64,000 nt of DNA from positions 2,914,001 through 2,978,000 of the forward strand of contig NZ_CP109907.1 of the NCBI RefSeq assembly GCF_033097525.1, in the 5' to 3' direction. Position 1 is the stretch's first letter, and each line of letters starts with the position of its first letter. Of the stretch, positions 53,889 through 63,487 are shown one piece after another. Source of the stretch: Sphingobacterium sp. UGAL515B_05. Its GTDB lineage: Bacteria > Bacteroidota > Bacteroidia > Sphingobacteriales > Sphingobacteriaceae. The notes under the pieces were generated by a model that worked only from the letters and a program-made list of their open reading frames with translations, was not told the origin of the DNA and searched no databases. A program made the translations under genes and the position numbers.

Positions 53889-56630
53889 TTATTCGAATGA
53901 TTTATTTAAGATCTCTGCTTGTTGTGCAACGTGTTGTTTCATATAACCTGTTGCTGTACTTCCACTTTCTTTACGGGCAACAAAACCTGTAAATGCAATC
54001 TCAGTACCCATGAGTTTACGGCAGTAGTAAGACCATGCGCCCATGTTCTCATTTTCTTCCTGAACCCAAACAAATTCTTTTGCCTTGTTGTATTTTTTAC
54101 GGATTGCTTTCAATTGCTCTGTAGGAATTGGGAATAATTGTTCCAATCTCACGATAGCGACATCTTTGCGTTTGTCCGTTTCTTGTTTTTCTAATAAGTC
54201 GTAGTAAACTTTACCCGAACAGAATAACACGCGTTTAACGTCTTTCGCCGCAACATTTGCATCATCAATTACCTCTTGGAAAGCAGCTTCTGTAAAATCT
54301 TTCAACGGTGATACCACTTTAGGGTGGCGCAACAATGATTTTGGCGTAAATACAACCAATGGTTTACGGAACTCACGTACCAGTTGACGACGCAACAAGT
54401 GGAAATAGTTAGCCGGAGTAGTACAGTTTGCTAAGATCATATTCTCATCTGCACATAACTCTAAGAATCTTTCGATACGTGCTGAAGAGTGCTCAGGACC
54501 TTGACCTTCCATACCATGAGGAAGCATCATAACTAAACCGTTAGAACGTTTCCATTTTGTCTCTGCACTCGATAAATATTGATCGACGATGATTTGAGCA
54601 CCGTTATAGAAATCTCCGAATTGAGCTTCCCAGATTGTCAACGAATTTGGATTAGAAGATGCATAACCATATTCAAATCCCAAAACAGCATATTCTGAAA
54701 GTAACGAATTGTAGATAGAGAATTTATCGCCACCTTTAATATTGGCTAAAGGAACATATTTCTCTTCCGAATCTTCAAGCGTCAATACCGCATGACGGTG
54801 TGAGAATGTACCACGTTGTACATCCTGACCCGAGATACGAACACGGTTACCTTGATCCAATAATGTCGCGTAAGCCATCAATTCACCCATTGCCCAATCG
54901 TATGAATCAGCAGTGATCATTTTGGCACGATCTTCAAATAAACGTGTAATCTTACGGAAGAATTTTTTGTCCGAAGGTAAGGTTGTGATTTCTTTCGCTA
55001 ATTTTAAGAATAGATCCTTTGCAACTTTCGTTTTATCCGAAGTTGTTAATACTTCACCTTTTTTAGCAGGACGTAATCCTTCCCATGCACCTTTAAACAT
55101 CGGGATCTCTTCAGTCAATACTTCAACTGTTTTAGCTTCCTCAAATTTAGTTTGCAATTCAGCTTTAAATTCTTTCTCGATATTTTTAGAATACGCCTCG
55201 TCAATACTTCCTTCAGTAATTAATTTTTTAGCGTAAACTTCTTTCGGGTTCGGATGTTTTTCGATGATTTTATACAACAATGGTTGCGTGAATTTTGGTT
55301 CATCAGCCTCATTGTGTCCAAATCTTCTATAACATAACAGATCGATAAATACGTCTGTTTTATATTTTTGACGGTATTCAACAGCTAAATTAATCGCATA
55401 AACTACCGCTTCAGCATCATCACCGTTCACATGGAACACTGGTGAAGAAGTGATTTTTGCTACGTCTGTACAGTATGTTCCTGAACGGGCGTCTTTATAG
55501 TTTGTTGTAAATCCGATCTGGTTGTTGATGACAATATGTACCGTACCGCCAGTTTTGTAACCATCGAGTTTGGACATTTGGGTTACTTCGTAGACTACAC
55601 CCTGTCCAGCAATGGCTGCATCACCATGAATGATGATCGGTGCAATTTTAGAAGAGTCACCTTCGTATTTGAAATCAATCTTAGAACGGACCATACCTTC
55701 AACGATTGGATCTACTGTTTCCAGATGCGAAGGGTTCGGTGCCAAACTTAAGTGGACAGATTTACCATCGTTTGTTTTAACCTCAGAAGAGAATCCTAAA
55801 TGGTATTTTACGTCACCACCAAAGTTTACTTCAGGATCATCAGCGTAAGTCTTACCTTCAAATTCAGAGAATACTGATTTGTAAGATTTACCCATGATAT
55901 TCGTCAATACATTCAGACGGCCACGGTGAGCCATACCGATAACAAATTCCTGGATACCGATTTCTGCACCTTTTTCAATGACAGAATCTAATGCTGGGAT
56001 TAAACTTTCCGCACCTTCCAATGAGAAACGTTTTTGACCTAGAAACTTAGTGCCCAAAAAGTTCTCGAATACAACGGCGTGGTTTAATTTGTTTAAAATT
56101 CTCTTTTTTGTGTCCAAAGAGAATTTTGGCATGTTACGGTCCGCTTCCATACGGTCCTGTAACCATTTAATTTTCTCTGGGTTACGGATATATTTGAATT
56201 CTGCACCAATAGAACGGCAGTAAGTATCCTCCACCAATTGACGGATGTCTTTTAATGTTGCTGGACCTAAACCGACTTCAACACCTGCATTAAAAACGGT
56301 ATTCATGTCTGCTTCGGCAAGACCAAACGTTTCCAATTCCTTACCAGGATAGTATTTACGTCGCTCACGAACAGGGTTCGTGTGTGTGAATAGGTGGCCA
56401 CGGTCGCGGTAACCATTGATCATGTTCAGCACATTGATTTCTTTCAATACGTGCTCAGGAGTAGCTTCGCCTACTGAACTTGTTGTTCCACCAGCATTTT
56501 GACCGAAATCAAAACCTTCAAAGAATTTTTGCCATCCGAAATCTACCGATTGGGGATCTTGCTTGTACGATTGATATAAGCCATCGACATAAGCCGAATC
56601 AGCATTACTCAAATATGTCAGATTGTCCAT
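53889..56630 (-). CDS. sucA: 2-oxoglutarate dehydrogenase E1 component
   Basis: 913 residues, thiamine diphosphate-dependent. The start MDNLTYLSNADSAYVDGLYQSYKQDP is the E1 N-terminal motif that binds E2. IGMAHRGRLNVL and GDAAIAGQGVVYE (TPP/Mg site) and SHRHAVL, AQFGDFYNGAQ and LPHGMEGQGPEHSS in the transketolase-like C-terminal part are diagnostic. It decarboxylates 2-oxoglutarate in the TCA cycle and works with sucB. A -7 box TAACTTTG lies at 56656-56663 on the minus strand. Confidence 0.97.
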   Translation of the reverse strand: MDNLTYLSNADSAYVDGLYQSYKQDPQSVDFGWQKFFEGFDFGQNAGGTTSSVGEATPEHVLKEINVLNMINGYRDRGHLFTHTNPVRERRKYYPGKELETFGLAEADMNTVFNAGVEVGLGPATLKDIRQLVEDTYCRSIGAEFKYIRNPEKIKWLQDRMEADRNMPKFSLDTKKRILNKLNHAVVFENFLGTKFLGQKRFSLEGAESLIPALDSVIEKGAEIGIQEFVIGMAHRGRLNVLTNIMGKSYKSVFSEFEGKTYADDPEVNFGGDVKYHLGFSSEVKTNDGKSVHLSLAPNPSHLETVDPIVEGMVRSKIDFKYEGDSSKIAPIIIHGDAAIAGQGVVYEVTQMSKLDGYKTGGTVHIVINNQIGFTTNYKDARSGTYCTDVAKITSSPVFHVNGDDAEAVVYAINLAVEYRQKYKTDVFIDLLCYRRFGHNEADEPKFTQPLLYKIIEKHPNPKEVYAKKLITEGSIDEAYSKNIEKEFKAELQTKFEEAKTVEVLTEEIPMFKGAWEGLRPAKKGEVLTTSDKTKVAKDLFLKLAKEITTLPSDKKFFRKITRLFEDRAKMITADSYDWAMGELMAYATLLDQGNRVRISGQDVQRGTFSHRHAVLTLEDSEEKYVPLANIKGGDKFSIYNSLLSEYAVLGFEYGYASSNPNSLTIWEAQFGDFYNGAQIIVDQYLSSAETKWKRSNGLVMMLPHGMEGQGPEHSSARIERFLELCADENMILANCTTPANYFHLLRRQLVREFRKPLVVFTPKSLLRHPKVVSPLKDFTEAAFQEVIDDANVAAKDVKRVLFCSGKVYYDLLEKQETDKRKDVAIVRLEQLFPIPTEQLKAIRKKYNKAKEFVWVQEENENMGAWSYYCRKLMGTEIAFTGFVARKESGSTATGYMKQHVAQQAEILNKSFE

Positions 56631-56811
56631 TTACAATTAAAACTATGAAATTTGTCAAAGTTATGAATAAAAAAAGAGTTTCTAATACTGAAATTGAATA
56701 ATTTAATCAATAAATCTATCCAATTCTTAACATTTTTAGCATGATTTAAAAGGGCCTTCCAGCGCACTACAAATTTATTTTCTATTGGAATTATTTATTT
56801 CTGCCGAAGAT

Positions 56812-58086
56812 TTATTTAACCAATATTTCATCCAGTTTAGGAAGTCCATTTGGGAAGTGGGTTTTGATCAATTTTTGCCAGTCTAGTGCCTTATTGTCTT
56901 TTTCACTTGTTCCAACCCCAGCAATATGAGACCATTGGCCATAAACAGTTGCGGGAGAATAGTCCAATAGGTGCTCTTCGTACCAGGAAGCTCCAAGAAG
57001 CCAGTTTACCTGATACTCATGTACCAAATAGCTGGCTGCGATCAATCCAGCCTGGTAAGGAATATACCCCGTTTTTTTTAACTGTATCATGGTACTATTG
57101 ATAAAATCGTGATCTGTCTGACCTGATTTCCACTTCTCAAAACGCTCGGCATTTACATTTAATGCTGGTATATCAATTATACCCGTGCTTTTGGTACCCT
57201 GTGTTTTAAAAAATATATTAGGATATTTTTTAAGCATAAATCGGAAATAATCCCGCCAAAGTAGAATATCTATTATTTTCTCAAATCGTTTGTCTTTTTT
57301 TCCTTCTCCTAATTTTTTGATATTGTTGTAGAGAAGTATTGGAGACAAAGCTCCAGCGGCAATAAATGGCCCTAATATAATCGGATCCTGCTCCGTTTCT
57401 GGAAAAGTGGATAAAAGCGAATGCATAATACTAAGCGCTGTGTCTTCGCCACCGAGAATATAGATGTCATCTACAGATTTGATTTCCTCCTCTGAATAGC
57501 CTAAATCTTTTAATGATGGGATTTTGGTGTCCTCGAGATGAGGAGGGGTGAGGAAATTGGTCGGGAATGGGATCGGTTGCCGAACTAGACTTTCCCGCTC
57601 AACTTTTTTCTTGAACATAGAAAAACCATTGGGTATATCTTTAATAGGGAAAGGAAGGTCTTCCTTGTGGTAAAGGGTGTGGCCTATGAAATGACGCAGA
57701 TTGATCTTGCTGCTCCAAAGCTCACTTTCTACTTTTTCGGAAATAGAAGTCTCCCGAAGAGCTACTTCGCGGTGGTGATAAACTTCGTTGACCTGGTATT
57801 TTTGTGCTATTCTAGGAATAATATCTTCAGGTTTGCCGATGTACGTTAGTAAGTCGCTACCATGACTCTTTAATTTTTCTTTTAAAGCAGTTACGGCTTC
57901 AATGACAAAGGCTGCTCGTAAAACTCCTGTATTTAAGGTGCCAAACTGATTGCGGTCAAAATATCGAGGGTCAAAGCAGTACACCGGGATAATAAATGAA
58001 CTTTTTTCAGAAGCTTGATAGAATACTTCATTGTCATGAAGTCTTAAATCATTTCGAAACCAGATCATTGTAGCCCTTTTGTCCAT
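56812..58086 (-). CDS. Divergent cryptochrome/photolyase-family protein (CRY-DASH-like)
   Basis: 424 residues. The N-terminal photolyase alpha/beta domain (about 5-130) has MIWFRNDLRLHDNE and YCFDPRYFDRNQFGTLNTGVLRA; HTLYHKEDLPFPI and DIPNGFSMFKKKVE match DASH cryptochromes. The FAD domain has LLWRDYFRFMLKKYPN and LDYSPATVYGQW. However, the strongly conserved NR of the active-site stretch (SNRGRQ in DASH) is replaced by PYQAG (GYIPYQAGLIA), and the FAD-binding TKFSPWLA stretch is reduced to ILGPFIAAG. The C-terminus is also shorter. This suggests a blue-light sensor or altered function instead of plain DNA repair. Single gene. Confidence 0.82.
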   Translation of the reverse strand: MDKRATMIWFRNDLRLHDNEVFYQASEKSSFIIPVYCFDPRYFDRNQFGTLNTGVLRAAFVIEAVTALKEKLKSHGSDLLTYIGKPEDIIPRIAQKYQVNEVYHHREVALRETSISEKVESELWSSKINLRHFIGHTLYHKEDLPFPIKDIPNGFSMFKKKVERESLVRQPIPFPTNFLTPPHLEDTKIPSLKDLGYSEEEIKSVDDIYILGGEDTALSIMHSLLSTFPETEQDPIILGPFIAAGALSPILLYNNIKKLGEGKKDKRFEKIIDILLWRDYFRFMLKKYPNIFFKTQGTKSTGIIDIPALNVNAERFEKWKSGQTDHDFINSTMIQLKKTGYIPYQAGLIAASYLVHEYQVNWLLGASWYEEHLLDYSPATVYGQWSHIAGVGTSEKDNKALDWQKLIKTHFPNGLPKLDEILVK

Positions 58087-58550
58087 AGAGGTGAAGATAA
58101 ATACTTTTTAGTGCAGCCTATTTTCAGAAGATTTACAAATATATAAGGATATTGTGTTCTTGAAAGTATTTATGCGTGAATTGACAAAAAAAGGACAATG
58201 GCGGCAGTAGTGTAGCTGATCTGCACGCTTGGGGTTAGGAAAAAATCAAAATAGTGTTAAACTTATTTGATGTTTCTCTGTTCTAAAATCAGGGAATTGT
58301 GATATTTGTAAGTCATTGCTGTTGCTCTAGAGACGATTGGGGCACACGATTAAAAGCGTAAGAAAAACATGGAAAAGATAGCTGCATCACTGATGAAACC
58401 ATCCTAGGGATTTTGTTCGTTTAAGAGATTGAGAAGATAATACATAAATACAGCTTACTGGGAAGAAATGATCGCAATTAATGGCTCACTGTAGTGAGAA
58501 TGAACCGTTAAATTAGGATGGTTTCATCGCGATAAATATAGAGAATTCGA
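58087..58550. other. Intergenic region before the Rossmann-fold gene
   Basis: Contains a 15-bp inverted repeat (58392-58406 / 58514-58528) and a small hairpin TCACT, GT, AGTGA at 58487-58498. No protein-coding frame supported. Confidence 0.5.
58392..58528. repeat. 137-bp element bounded by a perfect 15-bp inverted repeat
   Basis: GATGAAACCATCCTA (58392-58406) is the exact complement of TAGGATGGTTTCATC (58514-58528). The right arm ends 22 bp before the start codon of the next gene. It could be a MITE-like remnant, a structured leader RNA or two operator half-sites. No clear target-site duplication is seen. Confidence 0.6.
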
Positions 58551-59420
58551 ATGAAAAAGGTTTTAATCAGCGGGCTAAATACCTATTTGGGACGACGGGC
58601 ATCCTGTTACTTGCAATCCGGAGATTTTGATGTAACGGGATTGGTACGTAACTTATCCCTTTTTAATAAAATCGTGAAGGAAAAGGTTACGGCAAAGCTT
58701 TTTGAATTGGATCTGTTGCGAAAAGGAGAAGCCTTTGAGAATTTTCAGATTACTGATCTCAATTTTGGGATTTATTTTACGCAAGTTCCCTCGCTTGACA
58801 ACGATATACAGCTTCAGCTTGAACTGCTCGGCCTGCGCAATTTTGTAGAAATTTGTAAACGTGCCGGCAATAATCGTGTGATCTATGTTGCTCGGTTAAT
58901 GGATGAACATTTCTTGGAGCCTGTACGTGATCTGCTGGAGAACTTACGTGTCCAATATACCATTGTGATTAAAAGTAGCGTGATCGGGAAAGAGAGTGTT
59001 TTGAATCGGATATTTGCGAAACTTGCCAAACGGCAGACCATATTTTACTGGAACTGGGTGGCTTCGCTGAAGTTTCGACCGCTGCCTTTGCTCGATGTAT
59101 ACCGTTGGCTGCGGGAAATGCCTTGGGAAAATAATTTTATATCGGAAGTGATTTACCTCGGCGGCAATGAAGAAATGACATTTAGAGGTTTATTTTACCA
59201 TTTCCTAAAATGCACCTCCGAAGGTCAAAAAAGGGAGATAGGTGTTAATAAATTCTTTGCCAAACTGTTGCTGACAAGGCTGAACGATATTAATAAGGAA
59301 GATATCGATGAATTTAGGAGGGTACTTTACTATGAAAAAAATGTAGATAATTCGACCTGGCAGAATGTACAATCGTTTGAATTCACACCATTGAAAACCT
59401 ATGTCTGCATGGATACCTAG
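58551..59420 (+). CDS. Rossmann-fold NAD(P)-binding-like protein (atypical SDR/NmrA type)
   Basis: 289 residues. The N-terminus MKKVLISGLNTYLGRR is a Rossmann beta-alpha-beta start in which the glycine pattern GxxGxxG is reduced to GxxxxxG, with VTGLVRN following as in YbjT/NmrA-type proteins. The usual YxxxK active site of SDR enzymes is not visible. The C-terminal half (about 165-289) is less conserved and basic. Enzymatic activity is doubtful; a regulatory or degenerate reductase role is possible. It is unlinked to the UbiD gene apart from direction (about 200 bp gap). Confidence 0.65.
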   Translation: MKKVLISGLNTYLGRRASCYLQSGDFDVTGLVRNLSLFNKIVKEKVTAKLFELDLLRKGEAFENFQITDLNFGIYFTQVPSLDNDIQLQLELLGLRNFVEICKRAGNNRVIYVARLMDEHFLEPVRDLLENLRVQYTIVIKSSVIGKESVLNRIFAKLAKRQTIFYWNWVASLKFRPLPLLDVYRWLREMPWENNFISEVIYLGGNEEMTFRGLFYHFLKCTSEGQKREIGVNKFFAKLLLTRLNDINKEDIDEFRRVLYYEKNVDNSTWQNVQSFEFTPLKTYVCMDT

Positions 59421-59617
59421 TGGGCTGCTGAAGCACTTACTCGATGCGCTTGTTTTTGTTTGAACGTTGCTTTTAGGCTGTTTTGGCCATTTATGGTCAG
59501 TAGTAGACGATTGTAGGGGAGTGGGATAGCAGATTGCTAAAGGTTTTTTCTTTATAGCCTGTTTAATCAATTATTCTGTTAAATTTGTGGATTAACGTGT
59601 TGAAGCAGATTTAATAT

Positions 59618-61456
59618 ATGGGATACAATAGTTTAGAAGCATGTGTTGCGGATCTTGAAAAACATGGTCATTTAATCCGGATCAAAGAAGAGGTCGATCC
59701 GTATCTGGAAATGGCTGCAATTCATATGCGGGTATTTGATGTTGAAGGACCAGCATTGTATTTTGAAAATATCAAAGGTTCGGAGTTTCCCGCTGTATCT
59801 AATTTATTTGGAACGCTGGATCGTTCGAAGTTTATGTTTCGGGATTCGTTGGATCACCTGAAGAAATTGGTGGATGTTAAGATGAATCCTGCCGCGGTGC
59901 TGAGAAATCCCTTTCAATATATTGGTTCATCGATGACGGCTCTTGGAGCTTTACCCTGGAAAAAAAAGTCGGGGGCTCCCATACTTTACGGAAAAACATC
60001 AATTAGTAAACTTCCGCAGATTGTCAACTGGCCAATGGACGGTGGCGCTTTTGTGACGATGCCGCAGGTATATACCGAAGATGTAGCCAAACCTGGTATT
60101 ATGCAGGCTAATTTGGGGATGTATCGCATTCAGCTTTCCGGGAACGATTATCTGCCCGATCAGGAGATTGGTTTACATTATCAATTGCATCGTGGTATTG
60201 GGATTCATCAAACTAAGGCAAATGCACTCGGTAAACCTCTAAAGGTGAGTATTTTTGTCGGCGGGCCTCCAGCCCATCCCTTGTCTGCAGTAATGCCGCT
60301 ACCGGAAGGACTCTCTGAGATGATCTTTGCCGGGGCATTGGGAAATAGAAGATTCCGCTATTTTTATGATGATGAAGGCTTTTGCATCTCTGCGGATGCG
60401 GACTTTGTTATTACAGGTACCGTTTATCCCAACGAAAATAAACCAGAAGGTCCTTTTGGTGACCATATCGGCTATTATAGCTTAACGCATCCGTTTCCGT
60501 TGATGAAGGTGCATAATGTGTACCACAAGAAAAATCCAATTTGGTCTTTTACAGTTGTGGGCCGACCACCGCAGGAAGATACGAGCTTTGGTGCTTTAAT
60601 CCACGAAATTACGGGTGCGGCTATTCCAAAGGAGATTTCAGGTCTCCATGCAGTTAATGCTGTTGATGCAGCTGGCGTACATCCCTTGCTTTTTGCAATA
60701 GGATCTGAGCGGTATACGCCTTATCAGCGTGTCGATCGACCGCAGGAAATTTTAACAATAGCCAATCAGATACTGGGTAAAAACCAGCTCAGCCTTGCTA
60801 AATATTTGTTTATTTCAGCACATGAAGATAATCCGCAATTGGATATTTATGATATTCCGGCGTTTTTGGGGCATATCCTTGAACGCATAGACCTTTCTCG
60901 AGATGTTCATTTTCAGACCAATACGACTATTGATACCTTGGATTATTCTGGAGATGGACTAAATGCCGGTTCAAAGGTGGTTTTTGCTGCCGCTGGTACA
61001 AAGAAAAGAACATTAGGCCGTGAATTGCCAGCCAATTTTGAGCTGCCACGTCCTTTTAATCAGGCAAAATTTGTCATACCAGGTGTGATTGCGATCGATG
61101 GACAGGCATTCTCCACATACGAGAGCGAATCGAAAATTATGGCGGAATGGTGTCGCGCTGCCGCTGCAAGCTCCTGGGAAGGTTTTCCGTTGATTGTTTT
61201 ATGTGATGATGCTAACTTTACCGCTGCTACTGTCAATAACTTTGTTTGGACAACATTTACCCGGAGTAATCCTGCGTATGATATTTATGGAATAAATAGT
61301 TTTACAGCATTTAAACATTGGGGTTGTGAAGGTCCACTGATTATTGATGCGCGAACAAAACCCCATCATGCCCCGGCTTTGATTAAAGATGAAGCGGTAG
61401 AAAGACGTGTGGATCAGCTTGCTGCAAAGGGAGGCTCGCTTCATGGAGTTATTTAA
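59618..61456 (+). CDS. UbiD family decarboxylase
   Basis: 612 residues, longer than E. coli UbiD (about 497), as in other Bacteroidota members. Family motifs: GPALYFENIKGSEFPAVSNLFG, HRGIGIHQTKAN, FVGGPPAHPLSAVMPLPEG and ENKPEGPFGDHIGYYS, which carries the conserved glutamate of the prFMN site. The enzyme decarboxylates aromatic or unsaturated acids using prenylated FMN made by UbiX; no ubiX gene is in the window. In Bacteroidota the pathway could be menaquinone (MqnP-futalosine) related or other, so the substrate is left open. Confidence 0.9.
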   Translation: MGYNSLEACVADLEKHGHLIRIKEEVDPYLEMAAIHMRVFDVEGPALYFENIKGSEFPAVSNLFGTLDRSKFMFRDSLDHLKKLVDVKMNPAAVLRNPFQYIGSSMTALGALPWKKKSGAPILYGKTSISKLPQIVNWPMDGGAFVTMPQVYTEDVAKPGIMQANLGMYRIQLSGNDYLPDQEIGLHYQLHRGIGIHQTKANALGKPLKVSIFVGGPPAHPLSAVMPLPEGLSEMIFAGALGNRRFRYFYDDEGFCISADADFVITGTVYPNENKPEGPFGDHIGYYSLTHPFPLMKVHNVYHKKNPIWSFTVVGRPPQEDTSFGALIHEITGAAIPKEISGLHAVNAVDAAGVHPLLFAIGSERYTPYQRVDRPQEILTIANQILGKNQLSLAKYLFISAHEDNPQLDIYDIPAFLGHILERIDLSRDVHFQTNTTIDTLDYSGDGLNAGSKVVFAAAGTKKRTLGRELPANFELPRPFNQAKFVIPGVIAIDGQAFSTYESESKIMAEWCRAAAASSWEGFPLIVLCDDANFTAATVNNFVWTTFTRSNPAYDIYGINSFTAFKHWGCEGPLIIDARTKPHHAPALIKDEAVERRVDQLAAKGGSLHGVI

Positions 61457-61534
61457 GAGCGTTTAATACCTGTTCATTCAGGTTTATGGTTGAGAAATTA
61501 AATTAGAATAGATTTTAAAAGGTATAACATCAAG

Positions 61535-61870
61535 ATGAATACAGCAGAATTATTGATTAAATCAAAAGGAAGCGAATTACAGTTTCAGGAAGTATTGGCG
61601 CATATTGCCGATCAGTATAGCTATAGTCCCAGTGCATTTCAGAATGGGACGCTGAAAAATTCGAAAGAAGAAAATCAAGGTAGTGCAAAAGTTTTCTATT
61701 TTGCCCGGTTGAATAGTCTTTCAAAGGAGGATACCTTACGCCTTTTTGCCGAGCATTATCAGAATGTACTCGATAATCCTGAGGGAGAGGGACATCAGAA
61801 CATTCGTCAATTTAGGACGAATGGCTGGGATGGGATCCTATTTGAGCAAGAGGTATTGGTAAAGAAATAA
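61535..61870 (+). CDS. HopJ type III effector-family protein
   Basis: 111 residues that form the HopJ domain from end to end: FQEVLAHIADQYSYSPSAFQNG, GSAKVFYFARLNSLSKEDTLRLFAEHY and NPEGEGHQNIRQF. The name comes from Pseudomonas syringae; homologues occur in many free-living bacteria with no type III secretion system, and none is present here, so an effector role is unlikely. The function is unknown, probably housekeeping. The gene is 78 bp after ubiD-family gene and has its own terminator. Confidence 0.8.
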   Translation: MNTAELLIKSKGSELQFQEVLAHIADQYSYSPSAFQNGTLKNSKEENQGSAKVFYFARLNSLSKEDTLRLFAEHYQNVLDNPEGEGHQNIRQFRTNGWDGILFEQEVLVKK

Positions 61871-61974
61871 TAGTCAATCTGGAGGGTGTAAGCTCGAGAT
61901 GAAATAGACGACTTCCAGTAGCGATAGGTTCAATTGAGATCGCGTAAATAGGTAGAAGTCATCGAAAATAGAAA

Positions 61975-62007
61975 GGCCGGTAAACTGTTGTTACCGCCCT
62001 TTTTTTT
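61975..62007 (+). terminator. Terminator after HopJ-family gene
   Basis: GGCCGGTAA pairs with TTACCGCCC (one mismatch) around ACTGTTG, then a T-run of eight. Confidence 0.82.
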
Positions 62008-62037
62008 GCCAAATATATTACGGACGGTTTCGCTTGC

Positions 62038-62499
62038 TTAAGGCTTACTTTCGCAATCTTCTTCTTTATTTCCGCCAAAATAAACCATCCAGCAAATGCC
62101 AAATTGATCTTGAAAAGCGCTGTATAGTTCGGCAAAGAACGTTTCGCCGAGCGGCATTTCAACCACCTTTGCATTGGTACTCAGTGCATCATATAATGTT
62201 TTTGCCTCTGTGCTGCTTTCACACATCAGCATGACATAGCTGTTGTTTCCTTGAATGTATTGTTGTCCAAAGGCAGGAATGACATCAGCACCCATCAGCA
62301 TGCTGTCTCCATTGATCGAAATTGCGGTATGACAGATTTTGTTTTTGGCTTCATCTGGAACAGGTGGCATTTGTGGGTCAGCAGGGATATCGCCATAACG
62401 CATGTAGCCAGGATTTTTTGTGTTGAAGACTTTTTCATAAAAATTGAATGCTTCTTCACAGTTTCCGTTGAAATTTAGGTAAGCGTGTAATTTTGCCAT
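62038..62499 (-). CDS. VOC-superfamily protein, PhnB-like
   Basis: 153 residues from MAKLHAYLNFNGNCEEAF (62499); the longer upstream frame is rejected as the start lacks family similarity. Two beta-alpha-beta-beta-beta modules of the glyoxalase/VOC fold are present: YLNFNGNCEEAFNFYEKVF with the early motif, then INGDSMLMGADV, SYVMLMCESSTEA and LGETFFAELYSAFQDQFGICWMV. It is of the PhnB/3-demethylubiquinone methyltransferase-like group. Metal-binding residues are incomplete for an enzyme. Function not assigned. Confidence 0.82.
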   Translation of the reverse strand: MAKLHAYLNFNGNCEEAFNFYEKVFNTKNPGYMRYGDIPADPQMPPVPDEAKNKICHTAISINGDSMLMGADVIPAFGQQYIQGNNSYVMLMCESSTEAKTLYDALSTNAKVVEMPLGETFFAELYSAFQDQFGICWMVYFGGNKEEDCESKP

Positions 62500-62616
62500 G
62501 ATTTCTAATTTTTGAATATAATGATTACTTCTTTTCGTTCTTTTTCTCAATTATTCTTCCCAGGGGACTATAATAAATAGCGTGGGAGTACATTCGTAAA
62601 ATTAAACTGAAGTTTT

Positions 62617-62649
62617 CTTAAAAATCTTGCCTTAAGGCAAGATTTAAAA
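62617..62649 (-). terminator. Terminator after Crp/Fnr regulator
   Basis: AAATCTTGCC, TTAA, GGCAAGATTT is a perfect 24-bp palindrome (62622-62645), followed by T-rich sequence on the minus strand. Confidence 0.75.
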
Positions 62650-62676
62650 AAGTAGTCCTTAATTCAATAAAAAGGA

Positions 62677-63252
62677 TTAATTTCCGTGAACAATTTCCTT
62701 TCGAATACGGCTTAGGGAAGTGTCAGTGATACCCAAGTAAGATGCGATATGTTTTAAGGGGGCTTGCTGTATCAATATTGGTTTTTCCTTAATCAGGCGT
62801 AGATAGCGGGCAGTAGCAGGTTCTGTAATCATGGCAATAGCTCTATTTTTACTGTGAACAAGTTCTTTAGCCATCCAGGAACGGCCCCATTCCCTAAATT
62901 CAGGAATCTGATGAAAGAGTTCCTGAAAATCTTCAAATTTTATTTTCCAGAGACGGGTTTCCATGAGCGCCTGTATATTTTCCACCGTTGGATTGCGTTG
63001 AAAAAAAGAAGCCACTTCAATGACAACGTCATTGTCACTACAGAAGCCGATGGTAACTTCATTACCTTCGTAATCATGTAAAAAGGAGCGTGTAAGTCCG
63101 TATTCGATTAAGTAATAAGCATTTGAAACCTGTCCTTTGGTCAATATAAAATCGCCTTTTTTTACGGTTAGGGCTTCGTGTTTCTCCGTGATGGCCGTTA
63201 ATTCCTGTGGTGTGAGCGCAAGCTCACTATAGAAGGTTCTAATTAGATCCAT
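62677..63252 (-). CDS. Crp/Fnr family transcriptional regulator
   Basis: 191 residues. The cyclic-nucleotide-binding fold occupies about 15-130 (KGDFILTKGQVSNAYYLIEYGLTRSF, VEVASFFQ-like stretch). The C-terminal helix-turn-helix has PLKHIASYLGITDTSLSRIRKE, typical of the short Bacteroidota Crp-like regulators that are often next to VOC or oxidoreductase genes. Ligand unknown; the cAMP-binding arginine is not visible. It lies upstream of the VOC gene on the same strand but a terminator separates them. Confidence 0.88.
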   Translation of the reverse strand: MDLIRTFYSELALTPQELTAITEKHEALTVKKGDFILTKGQVSNAYYLIEYGLTRSFLHDYEGNEVTIGFCSDNDVVIEVASFFQRNPTVENIQALMETRLWKIKFEDFQELFHQIPEFREWGRSWMAKELVHSKNRAIAMITEPATARYLRLIKEKPILIQQAPLKHIASYLGITDTSLSRIRKEIVHGN

Positions 63253-63487
63253 GTCCTGGTTATTTGATTATGACGTCAATTTAACGATAAATCCGCAGAT
63301 CAACTGTTAATCTATTGTGTGATTATTGTAAACAAATAAGTGTTTCGTTGATAATTTTGTTTGTTTATGAGTGTATTTTTAATAAAAACACAATAAAAAT
63401 TAAAAAACATTATGAATTTAGTTTTTAATTGTTTTACTTTGTGTCAATAACATAATGTAAAAACGAAATATTTAAAATTTTCATAAT

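Noticed and set aside
59205..59570. 121-residue minus-strand open frame
   Set aside because: It lies antisense to the end of the Rossmann-fold gene and has no protein-like pattern.
63421..63470. Promoter of asnB at TTTTACTTTG
   Set aside because: The -7 box has only one base between TA and TTTG and no TTG at a 20-bp distance was found, so the match is too weak.
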